Origin: T3Sed10-213 sp012519365 | Lineage (GTDB): Bacteria > Planctomycetota > Phycisphaerae > Sedimentisphaerales > Anaerohalosphaeraceae | Assembly: GCA_033809355.1 (NCBI GenBank) | Contig: JAPXLV010000085.1 | Span: forward strand, 1 to 9,617 | Reading direction: 5' to 3' | DNA length: 9,617 nt | Shown here: in pieces, positions 1-7,120 of the stretch | Position numbering within the stretch: position 1 is the first letter of the stretch | Layout: every line of letters starts with the position of its first letter | The notes under the pieces: generated by a model | What the model was told of the DNA's origin: nothing | What the model saw: the letters and a program-made list of their open reading frames with translations, nothing else | The model's database searches: none | Translations under genes and position numbers: made by a program

Positions 1-341
1 TGTCGTCTTTTTGAGGTCATTGTTTCGAGTTCCTTTCTGGGCTTTTCGCTCCAGTATACCCGAAAACAACTCCACCTTAAACCCCTGTCCAGTTTTTGGG
101 GACACGCTCAGTCACCCCGAGGAGGCCAACGGCCGACGAGGGGCCTATTTATTTGAGGAAAATTCAAAACTTCGCGCCGCTTACGAGGAATTTTGTTGAA
201 TCAATAGATTCCTCGCTGTGCTCGGAATGACGGTACGCTGCAGTTCGTTCGGGGTTCGGAACAGAGAGTGGACACTGGAAACGTGTAATTTGGAAGACCT
301 GCCTGGCTTAGGGCTTCGCGTGTCGTATCGGAACAGTGCGG
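1..341. other. Intergenic region without a convincing gene
   Basis: This stretch lies downstream of the large peptidase gene, which runs toward it on the minus strand. The only open frame of note is a 62-codon plus-strand frame (11-199). It has no recognisable motif or clear ribosome binding site and crosses the inverted-repeat element at 111-231, so I do not treat it as a gene. No tRNA-like fold or promoter pair stood out. A strong intrinsic terminator for the peptidase gene is not obvious between 232 and 341. The nearest structure that could stop or stabilise its transcript is the inverted-repeat element. Confidence 0.6.
111..231. repeat. Imperfect inverted-repeat element, REP-like
   Basis: The left arm begins GTCACCCCGAG (111-121) and the right arm ends CTCGGAATGAC (221-231), which pair except at two positions. 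Read inward, both arms continue with a CGAGG..CT block (left from 136; right, on the minus strand, in 206-217), then CTATT-ATT, and finally AAAATTC (159-165) facing GAATTTT (188-194). The layout GTCA-YYCCGAG ... CGAGG-RRY-CT resembles the widespread intergenic elements of the type GTCATTGCGAG ... CGAAGCAATCT that I recall from many bacterial genomes. That resemblance is from memory, not a search. The right arm contains a further small perfect hairpin, GAATC-AATA-GATTC (198-211). It could be a REP-type element, a transcript-end structure for the peptidase gene, or both. Confidence 0.5.
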
Positions 342-3300
342 CTATTTGATTATCTCAGCGATCTGATCTGCATCCAAGGCTTTATCATAGATCCGTACCT
401 CATCCATCAAGCCCTTGAAAAACGATATGATCTGATTCGGGGCGTTCTCGAAAGCGCCAATCAACACATCGCCGGACGGAACAGTATCGAGCGTTACGTT
501 GGCATTGAGATACACATCGGTCCGCTCGATTCCGTCGATATAGAGCCGCACATCGGCCAACGAGGGCATCATACCGCCTGGCAGCACCGCCGCGACGTGA
601 TGCCACTGATTGTCCCAAAGCACATTGCCTTGGGTTCGGATATAACTTCCGCCGGAAAAGACCCCCAGCGAGCCGTCTGTAAAGCCGCCCAGCAGGAATT
701 GTTGGCCGGGCTGGGAGACGCCCCAACTTACAATAGTGCCGTTGGTCGTATTTCCCGGCGATTTGATCCAGGCCATAACCGTTCGCGGCGATGTGCCGAC
801 AAGACCGGTGTAATTTGTCACGCGAACATACTGAGTGGTGCCGTTGAGGGACAAGGCACCGTTTTCCGTACCGCTTTCGGCCATCCATTGGGGATTGTTG
901 AGGACAGTCGCATCCCGAAAATAGGGCGAGCCGTCGGCGGCCTGTGAACCTGTTGATTCGTCAAAGGATAAATGGAGCTGAAGGTCTCGAAGCGCCAGCG
1001 ATTCTATCTCCAGGTCGGTTAAGGCCCGGTCATACAGGCGAACGTCATCGATGAGCCCTTTATAAAAACTGTCCATCTGGTTCGATCCGACCCGCATCGT
1101 GCCGATGATCAGATCGTTGGCCAGGGCCGTATCAATTGCGACATCCGCGCTGAGATAGGTTTGCGTCTGCAAAACGCCGTCAATGTATAAGCGAACATTG
1201 GACAGCTTCGGCGAGTCACTTTCCGGCAAAACCGCGGCCACGTGGTGCCAGCGATTGTCCACGACTTGCCTGAGGGTTTTGATATGGGGGCCCTGCGAAT
1301 AGATCGCCAAACTTCCGTCGGCAAACACGCCGAAGAGGTACTGTTGCCCGACGGCATTCCGTCCCCAGTAGGTAATGACCATATTATGCCCAGCGCCAGG
1401 CGATTTAATCCAGGCCGATACCGTGCGAGGGGCTTTGCCGCCGATTCCTTTGAAGTTGGGTATCTGCACATGGCCGCCAAGTCCATCCAGCGACAATGCC
1501 CCTTTGCCGAGTGTGCCAATAACATCTTCTTCGGTGATGTGGGCCCCGTTAATGAGGAGGCCATGGTGTTCAGCAGTGCTGTCGGAGGCGTCCGTGTCAA
1601 ACGGCCAGCTTGACAACAACCCTTGAGACGGGTCATCAATCAGCCACATTTTTGAGAAGATATTCAGGTCTGCATTATCCACTTGTCCATCGCCGGTCAA
1701 GTCCACCCCGCCGCACGGGGGAACATCCAAACAGCCCTCTGTGAGCCAGAATCCCGCCAGTGCCGCCAAATCCGCCAGTCCCGCTTGGCCGGTATAGGTG
1801 TTCTGCACGTTCAGTTCAAGCAGGATATCCGACGCGGCGCCTTGTGCATCGGTAGCGCGTATTCCAAACGATTGTCGCCCGGTGTCGCCGTCCCCCGGCA
1901 CACCGTGCAATAAACCGTTCGACTCTACCTTCAGCCACATCGGACCGGCAAGTTTGGAATAGGTAACCGCTTCGCCATCCAGCGCGACGGCTGTGCCTGC
2001 CACGCTGGCCTGATAAGAATAGCCTTCCAACGCATTCTCGGCAAACAGCAGCGAGCTGTTAAAGACAGGGCCCCACGAATAATCGGGCGCGTACGGCATC
2101 AGATTCTCGCCGGCAATGATGCAGCGCGAAAAGTTCGGCCCGCTCCAGGCAACCGACAGATGGTCCCCGCCGCCGCCTTCTTTGTGCAGGGCCATAATAT
2201 AATACGGCCTGCCGCCCGCCAGAGAGTAAGAAGACGATTGCTGCGACGAGGGATATTTGTTCCATTGCTGATAACTGGTATAACCGGGCACTTCGGCAAT
2301 TTTGATTCTATCGGCCGGGTTTGTTGTCGGACTGAGCCACAGCTCCGAATAATCATCGCTGGCAATCCAGAACGTATAGTGTCCCGAAATCGGCGGAACC
2401 AGAAAACCATGCACGCGTGTCCCGTAGTTGTCGGCCCAGTCCCTCGGGCAATCAAATGAGCTGATGGTATCTGTCAAATTCGGATTGTCCGGATAGTTTG
2501 AATGGCCGGTCAGATTGGTGACATAGTTGCCGGTGATATTGCGCCAGACCTGCCGCGTAATAGCGCCGCAGCCGTTACCTGTTTCAAAACGCCACGTTGT
2601 GCCGGCAATGACGGTGCCGTTGGCGGTGACCTGATCCACCCGCCAGAAATACTCGGTATAGCGTTTCAGAGTACCCGGCCGGAAGATAGTTTGCTCCTGG
2701 CGCCCTTGATACTCTCCAGATGCAGTGTCGGCATTGAGAACACGGTAATAATCGGTGCCAAAATAAACATCATTGAAGACCGCCGAAGCGCCCATCACCC
2801 ATGTTAAGTCCGGCACCAGGACGGTGCCAATTCGACCGTTGCTCGGTGTTGGAACCGCTGACGGGCCGCCAAGAATGACGGCATTGATTTGTTGGGTATT
2901 CAGCGCCGTGCTGTAAATCCGCACATCATCAATGGCGCCTTTGAAATAGCGATTTTGTGTTGGATCCCGACCGATCCATAACGGGCCGTTGAACTCTTCA
3001 ATGTCGTGAACGATGTTTTGAGAACTGGAATAAAGCGTCCCGTTGTCGTACATATACAGGGTCGCCTTGTTGGGTTCGATGACAAGAGCCACAAAAATCT
3101 TTTTCCCGACCGGAACCATCAACCCGCTGGCCCAGTTATAGGTGTTGGATTGTTCATTCCAGTGGTAGCGCAATTCGCCGTTGCGGCGTATGTTGATGCC
3201 GGCAACCGTGTTACCGGCACGGCAAAAGACAACACCGGCCCAATCCGTCGAACTGCTGTCGCGTCTGATCCATGCCGAGAGGGTGGCCCGATTGGAATAC

Positions 3301-5687
3301 AGATTCAATGCCGGAATCTCGATTGCATCATCGATGCCGTCAAACTCCAGAGCATTTGCAAACGGACCGCCAATGCTGTTTGTTTCAAAAGAAAAGTCTC
3401 CCTTCAAGAGGCCGTCTTTCCCTTCACCGGTTGCATCATAGGCGGTTGTGCCGGCGGTTTCATCCAGCGGCCAATAGCCCCGCAGTGAGGCGGGGTAGAC
3501 CTTCAGAACTACGGTACGTTCTTCGACCGTATCCAGTGTTGTATTGTAAATCGCGACGGTGGCCGAGTGTGTTCCGACACCCAGTAAAGTCGCTGTCTCG
3601 GTAAGTTGAATAGTCACGGTGGCTGTTGACCCGGCCGCGAGTCTTCCGGACGCCGGAGAGATCGCGAGCCAATCGGCCTCTGTAGCCAGGGTGCAATCCA
3701 TTGAGAAGGCAGCATTGCTTTTCAGCGTTAAGGTCAACGCAGAGGGGTTGGTTTGTCCGTATGTGACGTTAAAGTACAGCGGTTGTGTGGGCGTAACCAG
3801 CAACTCAGGTTCCGGCGGCATAACAACCACTGACGGATCCCCGTAAAGATTCATCACATAATAGTTTTTATCCCAGTAATCCAGCGTTTCTTTCGTGTCC
3901 CAAATGGCTTGTCCGAGGGTTTTTCGCTCAACCAGGCGTCGGGCATATTGATAACCCAGCCCTCCGATTGATGAGGTGTTTGTGAAATCGGATTGGCCGA
4001 CCCAGTACCAGGAATTTCGGCTGGCCGCGATGGTGCCAATGCCGCCGTTCTTCAGAATGGAATAGCCCAGATTGGTTGGGGTTTCGGGTTCTCCGGTCGC
4101 ACAGGACCCCTGGTACACGGCGCTGGGATAGGTGTTATTGAGATTGGGTACATCCCCGGTACTGATTACTCCCGAACCCCCTTCGCTCCAGCCGTGGGTC
4201 ATCCAAACCACCAAACCGTAAATGGTTTGGCTCCACTCGAAGGCAGGATACCGATCCTTCAGCAGATATTCCGGCGGTGGTATCAAGCCGTAATCCTTCT
4301 CATAAATTCGTGTTGAAAAAACAGCCCTTGGCTCCAGCAGGTTGTTTTTGATCTGCTCACCGACTTGGTAGGCCGGAGTAGAATCGTCCAGCGGCACCAT
4401 CGGCAATAATGCGTTTCGCCGCCAGGCCGTATCGGCGGAGGTTTCATAGGTGATGATTTTCTGCAATATGTTATCGGTATCGTTGATGTTCCCGTAATAC
4501 GGAATGCGCCCTGTGTACACCTCAAAGTATTTGTCTGATTCACCGTTTTCGCCGTAAATACCGTTGCCGTTGGCATCCCAATTGGCAGTGAGTTCCGCGT
4601 AGAAGTAGTCGGTCGGATGATCCCCAAGGCACATTTTCATGGGCACAGCGGAGGAGTTGGTGCGCGGATCGCCGATCAGCAGCACATACAGAATGCCCCC
4701 GTTCCCATAGGCGCTGTTGGTATAATTATTCTGAAGCCAGGCGCGGATATTATTCGCCGCCGTATCCCCTGAGCCGCTGCCGTATTGATCTTCAGTAATG
4801 ACGCTGACCGTGTAAGTTGATTGTTTGTGAGCGACAAAATCTGCCAGTCGTCTGGACTCATTGCGAATTGCGTTGGTGGTAATGATAGCATAGCCGGCAC
4901 GGGACAAGGACGGCGAGGCCGGCGCCATCTGGCCGAATTCGGTGGATACCTCTTGTGAGGAACTGAGGAGGGTGTCTGCGAACTGGTCAAAATTAACGGC
5001 TAACGAGCGAACACGCTCGGTGGCATGTGCGCCAATCGTTCGCGCGGCGGCCGTGGAGGCACGCGAAAGGGTTTTCTCGACGCTCAGAGTTAAATACGCC
5101 GTGGACAGTTCCAACAGTTCGCCGGTAACCGGATTGTAGCGAAAGAGAGGAACGGCTGCCTCGACCAGTTTCCAGCCGCCCAGTGTGCCCCTGTGGACGA
5201 TGGGTGCCTCATCGAGCGGCCAGAAGGCGTTTGTATTGTACACTGCGGCATCATGGCCCTCGATAATCGTTCTGCCTTCCGGCCAGATAATGATTTCGTT
5301 TCCCTCCCGATCGCGGGTGGCAATCGGCGGTTTTGGGGCGACGTACCAATGTCCCTCAACAGGGATATAGGCGGCCTCCAGCCGGGTTTGGACCGTCTGG
5401 AGGTTGGCATCAGACGGAAGCAGTAACGGCAGCACTTCAAAGGGGATGTCGGGACTGCCGGACTCCGAAAGAAATCGAGTCCGTTCGCTGGTGACCGAAA
5501 AAACTGCATTTGTGTTTTGGGCGGACCGAGATAGCGGCACCGCTGAGGTTTCTAACCACGTCTGCTGACCATTGACATCCACGCAAATGGATGCCGCTGA
5601 GGCAAACGCTGCACAGACCATAACCAGTAAAATAACAGTCCAGAGGACAAGACGACAGAAACTTTCCCCACGGATGGTGTGACTCAT
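342..5687 (-). CDS. Secreted gingipain-like C25 cysteine peptidase with LamG, PA14 and dockerin-like modules
   Basis: This 1781-residue protein is exported and should be a cysteine endopeptidase made as a zymogen. A Sec signal peptide covers about residues 1-31 (hydrophobic core 13-29, cleavage likely after A-S-A). Residues 35-260 resemble a C25 propeptide, including 'GSPDIPFEVLPLLLP' (77-91). The C25 catalytic domain spans about 265-624. His498 in 'MTHGW' and Cys529 in 'QGSCATG' form the expected dyad, and the 'ASRNSWYW' (555-562) and 'NLYGDPSVVVMP' (613-624) segments match the gingipain fold. The tail holds a BACON/Ig-like domain (627-732), LamG 1 (735-940), an Fn3-like domain with 'DVYFGTD' (942-1038), PA14 (1040-1200), a putative-Ig domain (1201-1297), a dockerin-like module (1302-1350), LamG 2 (1356-1568) and LamG 3 (1569-1781). 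No C-terminal sorting motif is visible. The ATG is preceded by AGAGGA about five bases upstream. It lies 58 bp behind the LacI gene with no clear terminator between, so co-transcription is likely. Cleavage specificity cannot be read. Confidence 0.88.
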   Translation of the reverse strand: MSHTIRGESFCRLVLWTVILLVMVCAAFASAASICVDVNGQQTWLETSAVPLSRSAQNTNAVFSVTSERTRFLSESGSPDIPFEVLPLLLPSDANLQTVQTRLEAAYIPVEGHWYVAPKPPIATRDREGNEIIIWPEGRTIIEGHDAAVYNTNAFWPLDEAPIVHRGTLGGWKLVEAAVPLFRYNPVTGELLELSTAYLTLSVEKTLSRASTAAARTIGAHATERVRSLAVNFDQFADTLLSSSQEVSTEFGQMAPASPSLSRAGYAIITTNAIRNESRRLADFVAHKQSTYTVSVITEDQYGSGSGDTAANNIRAWLQNNYTNSAYGNGGILYVLLIGDPRTNSSAVPMKMCLGDHPTDYFYAELTANWDANGNGIYGENGESDKYFEVYTGRIPYYGNINDTDNILQKIITYETSADTAWRRNALLPMVPLDDSTPAYQVGEQIKNNLLEPRAVFSTRIYEKDYGLIPPPEYLLKDRYPAFEWSQTIYGLVVWMTHGWSEGGSGVISTGDVPNLNNTYPSAVYQGSCATGEPETPTNLGYSILKNGGIGTIAASRNSWYWVGQSDFTNTSSIGGLGYQYARRLVERKTLGQAIWDTKETLDYWDKNYYVMNLYGDPSVVVMPPEPELLVTPTQPLYFNVTYGQTNPSALTLTLKSNAAFSMDCTLATEADWLAISPASGRLAAGSTATVTIQLTETATLLGVGTHSATVAIYNTTLDTVEERTVVLKVYPASLRGYWPLDETAGTTAYDATGEGKDGLLKGDFSFETNSIGGPFANALEFDGIDDAIEIPALNLYSNRATLSAWIRRDSSSTDWAGVVFCRAGNTVAGINIRRNGELRYHWNEQSNTYNWASGLMVPVGKKIFVALVIEPNKATLYMYDNGTLYSSSQNIVHDIEEFNGPLWIGRDPTQNRYFKGAIDDVRIYSTALNTQQINAVILGGPSAVPTPSNGRIGTVLVPDLTWVMGASAVFNDVYFGTDYYRVLNADTASGEYQGRQEQTIFRPGTLKRYTEYFWRVDQVTANGTVIAGTTWRFETGNGCGAITRQVWRNITGNYVTNLTGHSNYPDNPNLTDTISSFDCPRDWADNYGTRVHGFLVPPISGHYTFWIASDDYSELWLSPTTNPADRIKIAEVPGYTSYQQWNKYPSSQQSSSYSLAGGRPYYIMALHKEGGGGDHLSVAWSGPNFSRCIIAGENLMPYAPDYSWGPVFNSSLLFAENALEGYSYQASVAGTAVALDGEAVTYSKLAGPMWLKVESNGLLHGVPGDGDTGRQSFGIRATDAQGAASDILLELNVQNTYTGQAGLADLAALAGFWLTEGCLDVPPCGGVDLTGDGQVDNADLNIFSKMWLIDDPSQGLLSSWPFDTDASDSTAEHHGLLINGAHITEEDVIGTLGKGALSLDGLGGHVQIPNFKGIGGKAPRTVSAWIKSPGAGHNMVITYWGRNAVGQQYLFGVFADGSLAIYSQGPHIKTLRQVVDNRWHHVAAVLPESDSPKLSNVRLYIDGVLQTQTYLSADVAIDTALANDLIIGTMRVGSNQMDSFYKGLIDDVRLYDRALTDLEIESLALRDLQLHLSFDESTGSQAADGSPYFRDATVLNNPQWMAESGTENGALSLNGTTQYVRVTNYTGLVGTSPRTVMAWIKSPGNTTNGTIVSWGVSQPGQQFLLGGFTDGSLGVFSGGSYIRTQGNVLWDNQWHHVAAVLPGGMMPSLADVRLYIDGIERTDVYLNANVTLDTVPSGDVLIGAFENAPNQIISFFKGLMDEVRIYDKALDADQIAEIIK
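345..1622 (-). repeat. Tandem duplication of two LamG-coding units
   Basis: Residues 1356-1568 (984-1622) and 1569-1781 (345-983) of the C25 protein are tandem copies, each 213 residues by my boundaries. Both carry 'RTV-AWIKSPG', 'GQQ', 'DGSL', 'WHHVAAVLP', 'VRLYIDG' and '-KGL-D-VR-YD-AL' at matching spacing. The DNA also agrees closely, for example GATTTGATCCAGGCC near 760 against GATTTAATCCAGGCC near 1402. LamG 1 (735-940) shares the fold but lacks these exact runs. The pair therefore looks like a duplication inside the gene that is more recent than the split from LamG 1. Confidence 0.75.
1638..1784 (-). other. Internal dockerin-like (EF-hand type) module
   Basis: This encodes residues 1302-1350 of the C25 protein. 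The second repeat has a full calcium-loop pattern: Asp1329, Thr1331, Asp1333, Gln1335, Asp1337 and Asp1340 at loop positions 1, 3, 5, 7, 9 and 12, followed by a helix ending in 'KMWL'. The first repeat keeps only the helix part ('LADLAALAGFWL', 1304-1315), with no acidic loop in front of it. Two cysteines (1319 and 1325) lie between the repeats. Such modules are abundant in Phycisphaerae secreted proteins and usually sit at the C-terminus. Here two LamG domains follow. Whether it binds a cohesin-like partner is unknown. Confidence 0.65.
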
Positions 5688-5745
5688 AAAAATCCTCTTG
5701 AATGTGATGTGCCTTGGGCGTATCGGAAAAACACGGTTTCTTATC
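5688..5745 (-). other. Short spacer between repressor and peptidase genes
   Basis: These 58 bases between the LacI stop and the peptidase start hold the peptidase ribosome binding site (AGAGGA on the minus strand, complement of 5692-5697). I see no convincing stem followed by a T-run, so a single transcript for both genes is plausible. A separate weak promoter here cannot be excluded. Confidence 0.5.
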
Positions 5746-6813
5746 TCATACGGACGTTACTGTTCGCGGGGCAGGGCCGGATGTTTGTGCCTCAAAGAGT
5801 TTACAAGGCAGCAAGACGCGTAATGAGGGGCTGGCCGGATGGCGTACGCGGTTAATCAGCCGTCGCAGGGCCTCGGCCCCGATTTTTTGAGACGGGATGG
5901 TAATGCTGGTCAGCTTGGGGCATCCGAGCGTATTATCCTCACTGTCATCGAATCCGACGACGGAAACGCCTTTGGGGATGTGATATCCCCGGTCGATAAG
6001 TCCTCGGCAAAGCAAATATCCCACCCAATCATTGGCACAAATCCACGCTCGGACCCCACGCTGAATTCGTCGTATCACCGATTCGATTTGGCCGGTGAGA
6101 ATAATCTCTTTATCTTCCAGATGGGCCGCCGAAAGCGGCACGGTGTCGGCCGGGTCGTACTCCAGTCCCAGCCGATACAGCGTACTGACATAGGCTCCGA
6201 AACGCCGACGGGCAAAGTCCACTTGCGAACAATGCCCAAAAAAACCGATCCGTCGATGCTTCAGACCAAACAAATGATCCCCCAGCAAATCAATTCCCTG
6301 CGCCTCGTCAGCCCCCACCACATCGACCCGCGCGTTGGGATACGGTTGCTGGATCGCGATGCACGGCTGCCTTGAGGCCAGCCGGTTCACAATCGGCTCA
6401 GGCCAGTGGTTGACCAGAATCAGCCCCGACAGTTTCCCCTCCCGCATTGCCGGGGGCTGATAGTCCTGGTCGAAAATATGTTCACAGCTGTCTTCGCTGA
6501 CATAATGCAAAATGAGCGATACGTTCAGCTTGGCACACTTTTCGCTCATTCCGGCAAAATAGGTCGTATGCTGCCACTCATGCAGTTTTCGCAGGATCAG
6601 CACGCCGACCAAATAGGATGCGGTTTCCTCGGCGATGGCTTGTTGACGACCGGACCCGTGCATATATCCAAGCTGACTGGCCATATTGACCACACGTGCC
6701 CGTGTTTCTGAATTGATATCCGAATAATCCCCGCTTAGGGCTTTCGAGACGGTCGCGACCGACAAGCGGAGAGACTCGGCGATATCTTTCTGATTGACTT
6801 TCCGTTTGGACAT
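5746..6813 (-). CDS. LacI-family transcriptional repressor
   Basis: This 355-residue protein has the usual length and order for a LacI/GalR regulator. It binds DNA as a dimer and releases or gains affinity on binding a small ligand, usually a sugar. The N-terminal helix-turn-helix runs over residues 6-28, with the family signature 'LSVATVSKALSG'. A linker helix region follows (35-62). The periplasmic-binding-protein-like ligand domain covers about 68-340 and includes 'ICANDWVGYLL' (258-268), 'SVVGFDD' (284-290) and 'PKLTSITIP' (299-307), all standard family motifs. The canonical hinge 'A-R-x-L' is not evident. The chosen ATG has AAGG eight bases upstream. The gene precedes the C25 peptidase gene and is divergent from the cupin gene. 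Palindromes in its own promoter suggest autoregulation. The effector cannot be deduced; xylan- or arabinan-derived sugars are a guess from the nearby GH43. Confidence 0.93.
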   Translation of the reverse strand: MSKRKVNQKDIAESLRLSVATVSKALSGDYSDINSETRARVVNMASQLGYMHGSGRQQAIAEETASYLVGVLILRKLHEWQHTTYFAGMSEKCAKLNVSLILHYVSEDSCEHIFDQDYQPPAMREGKLSGLILVNHWPEPIVNRLASRQPCIAIQQPYPNARVDVVGADEAQGIDLLGDHLFGLKHRRIGFFGHCSQVDFARRRFGAYVSTLYRLGLEYDPADTVPLSAAHLEDKEIILTGQIESVIRRIQRGVRAWICANDWVGYLLCRGLIDRGYHIPKGVSVVGFDDSEDNTLGCPKLTSITIPSQKIGAEALRRLINRVRHPASPSLRVLLPCKLFEAQTSGPAPRTVTSV

Positions 6814-6820
6814 AATCTAA

Positions 6821-6849
6821 ACCTTATCATTTTTTTCGAAAAAGGTCAA
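6821..6849 (-). promoter_or_regulatory. Candidate promoter of the LacI gene with operator in the spacer
   Basis: On the minus strand TTGACC (complement of 6844-6849) matches the sigma-70 -35 consensus at five of six positions. Seventeen bases later comes TAAGGT (complement of 6821-6826), a weak -10. The spacer contains the perfect 12-bp palindrome TTTTTCGAAAAA (6832-6843), a classic place for a repressor to bind. The caveat is that this -10 overlaps the AAGG that would be the ribosome binding site and would start the transcript almost at the ATG. Either the message is leaderless or the true promoter lies further upstream. Confidence 0.35.
6832..6843. promoter_or_regulatory. Palindrome TTTTTCGAAAAA, candidate LacI operator
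   Basis: This is a perfect 12-bp palindrome with a central CG, 19 bases upstream of the LacI start codon and inside its likely promoter. Position and symmetry fit autorepression. Binding by the adjacent LacI protein is inferred. Confidence 0.5.
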
Positions 6850-6856
6850 TGCGTTA

Positions 6857-6868
6857 CGAAAATTTTCG
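6857..6868. promoter_or_regulatory. Palindrome CGAAAATTTTCG, candidate regulatory site
   Basis: This perfect 12-bp palindrome uses the same half-sites as the neighbouring candidates, but in the opposite order, with AATT rather than CG in the centre. A further TTTTCG follows at 6875-6880. It may be a second operator type or two adjacent half-sites of CG-centred operators. Confidence 0.4.
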
Positions 6869-6990
6869 ATAAAATTTTCGACTCCTCTCGGACATATGAC
6901 GGGTGCAAAGCCCTATTCAAAACAAGGGGGCGATGTGGAAGGATCGCGTTATCCTTTGAAAAAATAAAAAGTTACAGCATAACGTCTGGC

Positions 6991-7000
6991 TTTTCGAAAA
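6991..7000. promoter_or_regulatory. Palindrome TTTTCGAAAA, candidate LacI operator
   Basis: This is a perfect 10-bp CG-centred palindrome about 56 bp upstream of the cupin -35 box. Its centre is 31 bp (about three helical turns) from the next candidate at 7022-7031, so two dimers would sit on the same face of the DNA. Confidence 0.5.
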
Positions 7001-7021
7001 AAAATTAGCAAGGCGTGAGAC

Positions 7022-7031
7022 ATTTCGAAAT
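7022..7031. promoter_or_regulatory. Palindrome ATTTCGAAAT, candidate LacI operator
   Basis: This perfect 10-bp CG-centred palindrome ends 24 bp before the cupin -35 box. It differs from TTTTCGAAAA only at the outermost pair. Upstream placement allows either repression by looping or activation. Confidence 0.45.
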
Positions 7032-7055
7032 TTTTCCAAATTTCCATCAAATGGG

Positions 7056-7085
7056 TTGACTTTTTTTCTCTCTTTCGGTAGGAAT
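7056..7085 (+). promoter_or_regulatory. Candidate promoter of the cupin gene
   Basis: TTGACT (7056-7061) matches five of six positions of the -35 consensus. Seventeen bases later TAGGAAT (7079-7085) is a weak -10. The predicted start would fall about 30 bases before the cupin ATG, leaving room for the GAAGGG ribosome binding site at 7107-7112. Confidence 0.4.
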
Positions 7086-7120
7086 GGCCCACGAAATAGG
7101 TTTACTGAAGGGAACTTCCA

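Larger units (their letters stand above)
6814..7120. promoter_or_regulatory. Divergent regulatory region between LacI and cupin genes
   Basis: This 307-bp AT-rich, gene-free region separates two genes transcribed away from each other. It carries seven exact TTTTCG or CGAAAA half-sites, at 6833-6838, 6837-6842, 6857-6862, 6863-6868, 6875-6880, 6991-6996 and 6995-7000. A close variant, ATTTCGAAAT, lies at 7022-7031. LacI-family operators are typically palindromes with a central CG, which fits the TTTTCGAAAA form. The sites cluster at both ends of the region, near each start codon. A separate 6-bp inverted repeat lies at 6939-6956. Assigning the sites to the adjacent repressor is inference. Confidence 0.6.

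Noticed and set aside
11..199. 62-codon plus-strand open frame at the left edge
   Set aside because: There is no motif or clear ribosome binding site, and it runs through the inverted-repeat element.
206..231. Right part of the left-edge element considered as an isolated hairpin terminator
   Set aside because: The stem is short and has no T-run on the minus strand. It fits better as one arm of the larger inverted repeat.
336..947. 203-codon plus-strand open frame opposite the end of the peptidase gene
   Set aside because: It lies antisense to well-supported LamG domain coding sequence, and its protein has no recognisable fold or signature.
5839..6375. 178-codon plus-strand open frame opposite the LacI gene
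   Set aside because: It is antisense to a complete LacI-family gene and shows no domain signature.
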